IMG/VR virus record: IMGVR_UViG_3300031951_000678 | Coordinates: 1-33,905 of that record | Source of the DNA: a virus | Reading direction: 5' to 3' (one strand) | Length of the DNA: 33,905 nt | Shown: positions 29,557 to 33,905 of the stretch, piece after piece | Layout of the letters: each line of letters opens with the position of its first letter | Numbering within the stretch: position 1 is the stretch's first letter | Notes under the pieces: generated by a model | Databases searched by the model: none | What the model was told of the DNA's origin: nothing | The model's input: only the letters and a program-made list of their open reading frames with translations | Made by a program: the position numbers and the translations under genes

Positions 29557-29708
29557 TTGCTGGTGTCCTCTAGGTAGAATAGATAGTCGGTGGCGGTATC
29601 TAGTAGGTTTATTAGATACTCGTTGGTTGAGTTGTGTGCTTCTACATGACCCTTCGCTTCTGCGAGTAGGGCGCGTAGCCGTTCTTTGTAGTCTAGTGCT
29701 TGTTCCAT
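29553..29708 (-). CDS. 51-residue helical protein
   Basis: From ATG 29708, chosen because AGAGGAA precedes it by six bases; a GTG at 29777 would run through a stem-loop. Sequence MEQALDYKERLRALLAEAKG continues as a probable two-helix coiled coil ending YLFYLEDTSK. Not recognised. Overlaps the next gene by 4 bases. Confidence 0.6.
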   Translation of the reverse strand: MEQALDYKERLRALLAEAKGHVEAHNSTNEYLINLLDTATDYLFYLEDTSK

Positions 29709-29742
29709 ATTTAGTTCCTCTACTTCCGTATTTAAGTCGGTC

Positions 29743-29767
29743 GCCCTGCCCTTGTATCGGGCAGGGC
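29743..29767 (-). terminator. GC-rich stem-loop after the VWA gene
   Basis: GCCCTGCCC (29743-29751), 7-base loop, GGGCAGGGC (29759-29767). On the - strand it follows the VWA stop by 30 bases, without a clear T-run. It may reduce read-through or protect the upstream mRNA. A smaller CGAAC/GTTCG stem lies at 29771-29784. Confidence 0.55.
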
Positions 29768-29796
29768 TTCCGAACACTTGTTCGTAGGTTGTTCAG

Positions 29797-31668
29797 TTAG
29801 TGACGGGCACTCATGGTCGCTTTGACGATATCTTTAGCGACTAGCACCATTTGATTAGGTTCCTCGACCTCGCGGAAGTGCTTAGCACCATGACGATAGC
29901 GCTCGCAACGGTTCTCGTATTCCTCTCGGTCAAACTCGCCCCAACCCTTGAGGCTACCTAGATAGACTACCGAAGTCTGCACTCCGTCCTTAGTAAGGTC
30001 TGCAATAACCTTATTATTTTCCTCGGACATATCCCACTCGCCGTCGGTCACGATAAATAGCATACGCACTCCACGCTTGCTATTCATTAGGTGGCGACGT
30101 GCTTCTAATAGGGCTTTGTAAGGGTTAGTGCCACCGCTACTATTGACGTAGCGATACTCGGTTGGTTGAGCCTTATCAGTTGCAGAGTAGATAAGCCTAC
30201 TATCGTGGTTAAACTTATAGACGGATACTCGACCGTTGATACGCTCGATACCGCGCTTGATTACCCACGCACTTTCCATAGTGCGTTGAATCTGCCACGA
30301 CATACTGCCCGAAGTATCTACTAGGACTATCGCGTCGATATCATTGTTGGAGTTACCTTCACTCCAACGGTCAAACACTTTGTCCATATCGTTGATATCG
30401 GCTCTCATGGCACGTCCTATATTTAAGCGACCCATAGGTTGCTCTAACTCCCACGCAGGGTCGTTATCGATACGGACACGCTCTAGGGCTACGCCGAAGG
30501 CTCGAGCGCTCGCAGATACCTGTGCAGATACCTGTTGGTTGGAGTAAGCGCCCTGCTTAATAGCACTACGACGTTCATTGTTATCGTTGATAGCCTTACG
30601 CACTTCCTTAGTAGTGCGTTGCACTTCGTCGTTCTTGCTAAGGTTATCTAGTCGTTCTTGGATATCTTTGCGTAGCACGTTGTCGTCGGCTTCGTCCTTG
30701 CCCTTGCTACCGAAACTGGTGCTACTGCGGTCGTTATCGGTATTTGTGTCGGCAGGGTCGTCTAGTCGCTCGTTACCTGCGCCGTCGCCTGACTCGTTAT
30801 TGGTAGCCTTATCTTGTTGGGCTTTCTGTTCTTTATCGCCCTTCATGCGACCCTTATCCTGCACTTCGCGGTCGGTATGACCGCCGTTACCGTTAGGGAT
30901 AATAGGCTTACCATTAACTTCGTTGGTGTTCTCATGCCCGATAATATCGGCGAAGGCACGCAGTAAATCTAGCCCTCTGTTGAAGTCGCGTGGATAGACT
31001 AGGGTGCGATACTCATGCACGATAGTCGCAATAGCAACGGCTAAATCTACGCCGAAGTCTTTAATAAACCTATCTGCAATTTCCTGTCGCAATTCTATAT
31101 CTAAATACTTACGACCCGTAAATAGTGGGAAGTAACTACCAAACTCGGCAGAGTCACCCTTGAGTAGATACTCTAGGCATGACGCTTCCATGAACGGTGC
31201 GACCGACGGATACTTTGCGATTAGTAAGCGTTCTATACGAGCGTCCTCTAGGACGTTGAAGGCTTTGCCTAACTGCTCGCGCTTAACTGTCTTACCAAAC
31301 TCGCTACCGCCTCTAGGGGTATAAAGGATATGACCGACCTCATGGTAGTTGAATCCATTGAGGGAGATAATAGTCTTATCATCTATGTCCTCGATAAGGT
31401 GAGCATTGAATACGATATTCTTGCCGTCGTTATAGGCGGTCGTATCCATTTCTTTATTGTCCTCGACCCTGACCTCTACTGGCTCGGCGGTGAGGATACG
31501 GTCGGTGCGACCATAGACCGCACCGACGCTCTGTAACTTATTGATATGTTCCTCTAGGCGCTCGGCTTCGAGTTCCTTGTCGTATTCAATATCGTCACGC
31601 CAATTAGCCTCGCGTGTCTGTGCAATAAGCCTATCGAGTAGGTCGTCGTGTCCGTCGAAGCGACCCAT
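29797..31668 (-). CDS. VWA-domain protein with metallopeptidase-like domain (CobT/DUF2201-like)
   Basis: 623 residues. N-terminal domain: FNYHEVGHILYTP with HExxH at 109-113 and NVLEDARIERLL (138-149; Glu141/Asp142) as third ligand region, the zincin-like layout of CobT and DUF2201 proteins. Residues 265-370 are a Lys/Asp/Asn-rich flexible linker. C-terminal VWA domain: MIDAS DTSGS at 451-455, Thr514 in GGTNP, and TDGEWD at 541-546. Such proteins pair with MoxR-type ATPases, here the gene one base upstream, and act as chaperone or insertion machines. Cobaltochelatase is unlikely because no CobN or corrin genes are here. Confidence 0.85.
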   Translation of the reverse strand: MGRFDGHDDLLDRLIAQTREANWRDDIEYDKELEAERLEEHINKLQSVGAVYGRTDRILTAEPVEVRVEDNKEMDTTAYNDGKNIVFNAHLIEDIDDKTIISLNGFNYHEVGHILYTPRGGSEFGKTVKREQLGKAFNVLEDARIERLLIAKYPSVAPFMEASCLEYLLKGDSAEFGSYFPLFTGRKYLDIELRQEIADRFIKDFGVDLAVAIATIVHEYRTLVYPRDFNRGLDLLRAFADIIGHENTNEVNGKPIIPNGNGGHTDREVQDKGRMKGDKEQKAQQDKATNNESGDGAGNERLDDPADTNTDNDRSSTSFGSKGKDEADDNVLRKDIQERLDNLSKNDEVQRTTKEVRKAINDNNERRSAIKQGAYSNQQVSAQVSASARAFGVALERVRIDNDPAWELEQPMGRLNIGRAMRADINDMDKVFDRWSEGNSNNDIDAIVLVDTSGSMSWQIQRTMESAWVIKRGIERINGRVSVYKFNHDSRLIYSATDKAQPTEYRYVNSSGGTNPYKALLEARRHLMNSKRGVRMLFIVTDGEWDMSEENNKVIADLTKDGVQTSVVYLGSLKGWGEFDREEYENRCERYRHGAKHFREVEEPNQMVLVAKDIVKATMSARH

Positions 31669-31669
31669 G

Positions 31670-33184
31670 TTAGTTATCGCCCTTGAGGATATCGACTAGC
31701 GTGTTAAACGCCTTCTGTGTGTCGTTGAGGTCGGGGGTCGCAAACTCTGTTGCTACTTCCATGCCGTCAATTTGAGCGCCTACTTCTGTATTTAATAGGG
31801 CTTGTTCGGTATTTGAATTGCCGAAGGTAGCCTTATTAGTAAGTGTAGGTAGTCCGAAGTCACTAGCGATATTGTCGCGGTGCGTGGTGAGTAATAGTCT
31901 TACTGCACTACGTTCCTCATCTCCCTCGAAGGAGTTGATATAGCAATAGGTGGCAAACTCCATACCGAGCGCCTTAGCGTTATCTGCGAAGGCTACTAGA
32001 TTACGGGTAGAGATAGGGGTGGATATAGTGCCCTTATCAAACTCTGTGCGGAGTTGGTTCGCCATATCTAATAGGGCTTTGCTACCGAGTAACTTCTGTT
32101 CAATAGCATTATCGTATGGGAATACTAGGCGCTCGGGGAATCGGTCGGCTAGTGCTTGGTTGAGTGGGCGTGTGCCTCGGTAGTCAGGGTTCATGTCTGC
32201 CACGATAAGTAGGTCAGGGTGAGCCTTGATAACCTCGCCACCATTTTCCATGAGTTGAATCTCACGACGGTAATCTAATAGGCTAAAGATAAAGGTGAGA
32301 AAACGCTCAGGTGCGAAGTTAATCTCGTTGAATAGTAGGACTCCACCATTACGGACTATCTCTGTAACTGCGCCGTCCTGCCAACGGAAGTGTCCGTCAG
32401 GGGTTGGAATCCAACGACCGATTAGGTGCGAAGCCTCTAATCCAATATGGCAAGCGACGTTAAAATACCGAAATCCGCGTGCGGAAGCGTAGGCTTGCAC
32501 CATAGCCGTCTTACCCGACCCTGCGTGCCCCTCGATAAGGACGTTCTTATTAGACTTCATAGCGAAGTCCATAATCTCGAAGTCGGTCAGACCGCCTACG
32601 ACCTTGCGGTTGATATAAGCCTTACTAAACGCCTTATCAGGCACGCTCACCATAGCATTGACGAGTGAGTCGCTTATGTTACGAGCCTCGATAGTAATAG
32701 GCTTGTTAGGCACGACGGGCGCGTTCGCGGTCGCCGAAATTGGTAATACACCCTTGTTAATAGGGTTGATAAACACTCCATTGGTGCGACGCTTATCTGC
32801 GATAAACTCGGCAAGGGTGGAGTCGCCTTCCTCGAGTCGCGTAATAAGACTATCTACTGCCTCATTGTGTGCGAGAGTCGCGGAAGCCGTTGGTGCGGTT
32901 TCTAGGGCATAGAGAGCCTTGATACCGACATTGGTAATCTGACCTAATTGAAGCATTACTAGGTCGCGGTCAGATAGGACTACTGCGACGGGTGAGTGTG
33001 AGATAGGGCTAGTAGGTAGGTCGGTCATGGGTTGCCATGCCTGTCCTCGACCCTTAGCGCCATTTGATACGCGGTGATACCCTAAGACCTCGGTATCGCT
33101 TCCAATAAGGAGAGTCTGCGCTTGGGCAGGAATCCCCTCTAGTTCGGTGTTACTCACTACGAGTAACGCAAGGTTGGTAGTCAT
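31670..33184 (-). CDS. MoxR/CobS-like AAA+ ATPase
   Basis: 504 residues. A ~190-residue N-terminal region of unknown fold (with a VAVVLSDRDLVML stretch near 66-78) precedes the AAA+ module: Walker A GHAGSGKT at 219-226, Walker B VLLFNEIN at 282-289 (Asn-Glu instead of Asp-Glu), sensor 1 VADMNPDY at 328-335 and Arg finger region LADRFPERL at 345-353. This is the dynein-related/MoxR/CobS group. It should form hexamers that remodel targets chosen by the adjacent VWA protein. Start ATG 33184 after GAAGGGG overlaps the upstream small gene by 4 bases. Phage cobS annotations usually refer to this family. Confidence 0.87.
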   Translation of the reverse strand: MTTNLALLVVSNTELEGIPAQAQTLLIGSDTEVLGYHRVSNGAKGRGQAWQPMTDLPTSPISHSPVAVVLSDRDLVMLQLGQITNVGIKALYALETAPTASATLAHNEAVDSLITRLEEGDSTLAEFIADKRRTNGVFINPINKGVLPISATANAPVVPNKPITIEARNISDSLVNAMVSVPDKAFSKAYINRKVVGGLTDFEIMDFAMKSNKNVLIEGHAGSGKTAMVQAYASARGFRYFNVACHIGLEASHLIGRWIPTPDGHFRWQDGAVTEIVRNGGVLLFNEINFAPERFLTFIFSLLDYRREIQLMENGGEVIKAHPDLLIVADMNPDYRGTRPLNQALADRFPERLVFPYDNAIEQKLLGSKALLDMANQLRTEFDKGTISTPISTRNLVAFADNAKALGMEFATYCYINSFEGDEERSAVRLLLTTHRDNIASDFGLPTLTNKATFGNSNTEQALLNTEVGAQIDGMEVATEFATPDLNDTQKAFNTLVDILKGDN

Positions 33185-33342
33185 AAGACCCCTTCAATAA
33201 GTGGGTGGCGTTGTTGCCACTCCCCTAAGCGTAGTGACTCTCTATCTATATTAAAGACGACACGCCGATACCCCCTAAAACTCACAGAGTTACTAGCGAG
33301 TAACTTCTCTGCCTCTCTCTCCAATAAGCCTATTATCCGCAT
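33181..33342 (-). CDS. 53-residue hypothetical protein upstream of the ATPase
   Basis: From ATG 33342 to TGA at 33181-33183, overlapping the ATPase start as ATGA. Residues are Arg/Glu/Leu-rich (MRIIGLLEREAEKLLASN; RRVVFNIDRESLRLGEWQ). Ribosome site GTGGGG is modest. It contains the perfect inverted repeat AGTTACT/AGTAACT at 33288-33305. Not recognised; possible small regulator of the module. The overlap is the main support. Confidence 0.55.
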   Translation of the reverse strand: MRIIGLLEREAEKLLASNSVSFRGYRRVVFNIDRESLRLGEWQQRHPLIEGVL

Positions 33343-33505
33343 ACCCCACGCAGATAGGGCTATTAAATCTGGCTGTGAGCGCGGTCACACTCTCGGCTAG
33401 GGTGGCAGTAGCCGAAACGGCAAATCTCTCAGCCTATTCTCTCTCTGCCTCTCTCTCAAGCCGACACGCCGTATTCACAGGAAACTCTTTTGTGATATGC
33501 GCCAC
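33343..33505. other. Gene-free leader region with purine-rich repeat
   Basis: No convincing gene on either strand. It carries TCTCTGCCTCTCTCTC at 33442-33457, an exact 16-base copy of 33306-33321 in the small gene next door, and CGACACGCCG at 33462-33471 repeated from 33258-33267. A short GTG frame on the - strand (about 30 codons) is not supported. Probably the untranslated leader of the ATPase operon. Confidence 0.5.
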
Positions 33506-33648
33506 AGTTTGTGTTGGGCTATATGGCTAAAGCCAATAGCCCAATGGGCAGAATGACCTTTTTTATATTAAAAAAGGTCATAAAGGGTGGGTTAGCGAAT
33601 AATGTATAATTGAATACATTATGAGCGATGGGTGGGCCAACACAAACT
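33506..33648. other. Nested multi-hairpin element (cloverleaf-like)
   Basis: An outer perfect 12-bp inverted repeat, AGTTTGTGTTGG (33506-33517) and CCAACACAAACT (33637-33648), encloses three stem-loops. Arm 1 is GGGCTAT and TGGCT paired with AGCCA and ATAGCCC (33516-33542, one bulged A). Arm 2 is ATGACCTTTTTTA/TAAAAAAGGTCAT (33553-33581, 3-base loop). Arm 3 is ATAATGTAT/ATACATTAT (33599-33622). The interior is AT-rich. It could be a replication origin, a structured RNA or a regulatory site. A possible - strand promoter overlaps it (CATAAT at 33623-33618 and TTGTGT at 33645-33640, 16-base spacer). Confidence 0.75.
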
Positions 33649-33674
33649 CTGCTGCCGCCGCCAGGTAGAATGAG

Positions 33675-33708
33675 ATAAGGCTAGCAAGCGGGTGCTTGCT
33701 AGCCTTAT
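33675..33708. terminator. Perfect 15-bp stem-loop, probable bidirectional terminator
   Basis: ATAAGGCTAGCAAGC (33675-33689), loop GGGT, GCTTGCTAGCCTTAT (33694-33708), then TTT on the + strand. It lies 27 bases beyond the stop of the partial - strand gene, separating it from the hairpin element and the ATPase operon. Confidence 0.75.
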
Positions 33709-33735
33709 TTGGTGGATTAGTTGAAGGGGGTAACC

Positions 33736-33905
33736 CTAGCAGATACTGAATCCACCACTTTCTGCTAGGAACTCTGCAAACTCACGGACGTTCTCTTGGG
33801 AGAATGGATAGTTTGTAGCCCAATTAGGCTTCCACCCCATACCATCACACCCATTACACCACCCCGTTTCCCTTCCTAACACTATAACCTTATCATCTGA
33901 TAGGG
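33736..33905 (-). CDS. Partial CDS, C-terminal 55 residues, CxxC protein
   Basis: An open frame enters from the right edge and ends with TAG at 33736-33738. It includes KVIVLGRETGW, then CNGC near the middle of the visible part, WKPNWATNYPFSQENVREF and a GGFSIC end. One CxxC pair is seen; a partner pair may lie further upstream. Function not recognised. The coherent, aromatic-rich protein sequence and the terminator-like stem after it support a real gene. Confidence 0.6.
   Translation of the reverse strand, partial: LSDDKVIVLGRETGWCNGCDGMGWKPNWATNYPFSQENVREFAEFLAESGGFSIC

Noticed and set aside
29414-29800. 128-codon open frame on the + strand
   Set aside because: It runs antisense to two overlapping - strand genes and a stem-loop; no ribosome site and no domain.
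30578-30880. 100-codon open frame on the + strand opposite the VWA gene
   Set aside because: It is antisense to the Lys/Asp-rich linker; the translation is Leu/Ser repeats caused by the complementary codons and lacks a ribosome site.
29797-33184. Cobaltochelatase subunits CobS/CobT
   Set aside because: Sequence similarity is to the broad MoxR AAA+ and VWA families; no CobN or corrin-ring gene is present, and the HExxH domain with a long linker fits MoxR/VWA remodelers as well or better.
33622-33669. 15-codon + strand frame after TATAAT
   Set aside because: Very short, overlaps the outer stem of the hairpin element, and has no Shine-Dalgarno.

Overview
The window looks like part of a tailed double-stranded DNA phage genome (or an integrated or assembled copy) whose host is an actinobacterium. 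Phage evidence: tightly packed genes that overlap by 1 to 4 bases, a full DNA replication, recombination and nucleotide module, a three-tRNA cluster, many tiny zinc-ribbon proteins, and few gaps. Host evidence: a WhiB-family iron-sulfur regulator, a family essentially confined to Actinobacteria and their phages, and an MSMEG_6728-type DNA glycosylase. Base composition is moderate by eye, not the high GC of soil actinomycete phages; low- to mid-GC freshwater actinobacteria fit, but this is inference. No terminase, portal, capsid, tail, lysis or integrase gene was recognised, so the virion genes lie outside the window.

Layout, + strand. 1-6241: DnaC-like helicase loader, SWIM zinc-finger protein, DnaB-like helicase, CHC2/Toprim primase, small zinc protein, dNMP kinase, small membrane protein and a SNF2-type helicase, almost all translationally coupled. 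6242-6467: tRNA-Asn, tRNA-Gly, tRNA-Gln. 6475-8412: ribbon-helix-helix regulator, small basic protein, MerR-like regulator, a possible single-strand-binding protein, then a stem-loop. 8479-14832: family A DNA polymerase with leucine at the position equivalent to E. coli 762, RecA-like recombinase, PD-(D/E)XK resolvase-like nuclease, WhiB, Cas4-like nuclease and RuvC-like resolvase. 14833-17226: small proteins, a SpoVS homologue behind a 10-bp inverted repeat that covers its ribosome binding site, and an Hsp20 chaperone after a strong terminator. 17399-21867: metallophosphoesterase and a run of small, basic, low-complexity proteins. 21962-27199: nucleotidyltransferase-fold protein, a degenerate HAD-like protein, a TIM-barrel protein resembling TGT/DpdA transglycosylases, and an adenosylcobalamin-dependent (class II) ribonucleotide reductase followed by a strong terminator.

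The - strand block (33905 down to 27350) converges on that terminator. It begins with a partial gene and a 393-bp gene-free stretch. In that stretch a 12-bp inverted repeat encloses three perfect or near-perfect hairpins, a cloverleaf-like element. Next come a 53-residue protein, a MoxR/CobS-like AAA+ ATPase and its partner with a HExxH metallopeptidase-like domain plus a VWA domain, then about ten small proteins, several cysteine-rich, and a pyrimidine-dimer-glycosylase-like protein.

Read together, the + strand genes supply replisome, recombination and dNTPs. The - strand block looks like a separately controlled accessory module built around an ATPase/VWA chaperone pair. The most unusual elements are the nested-hairpin locus at 33506-33648, the start-proximal hairpins before several genes, and the phage-borne SpoVS, TGT-like and MoxR/VWA genes.
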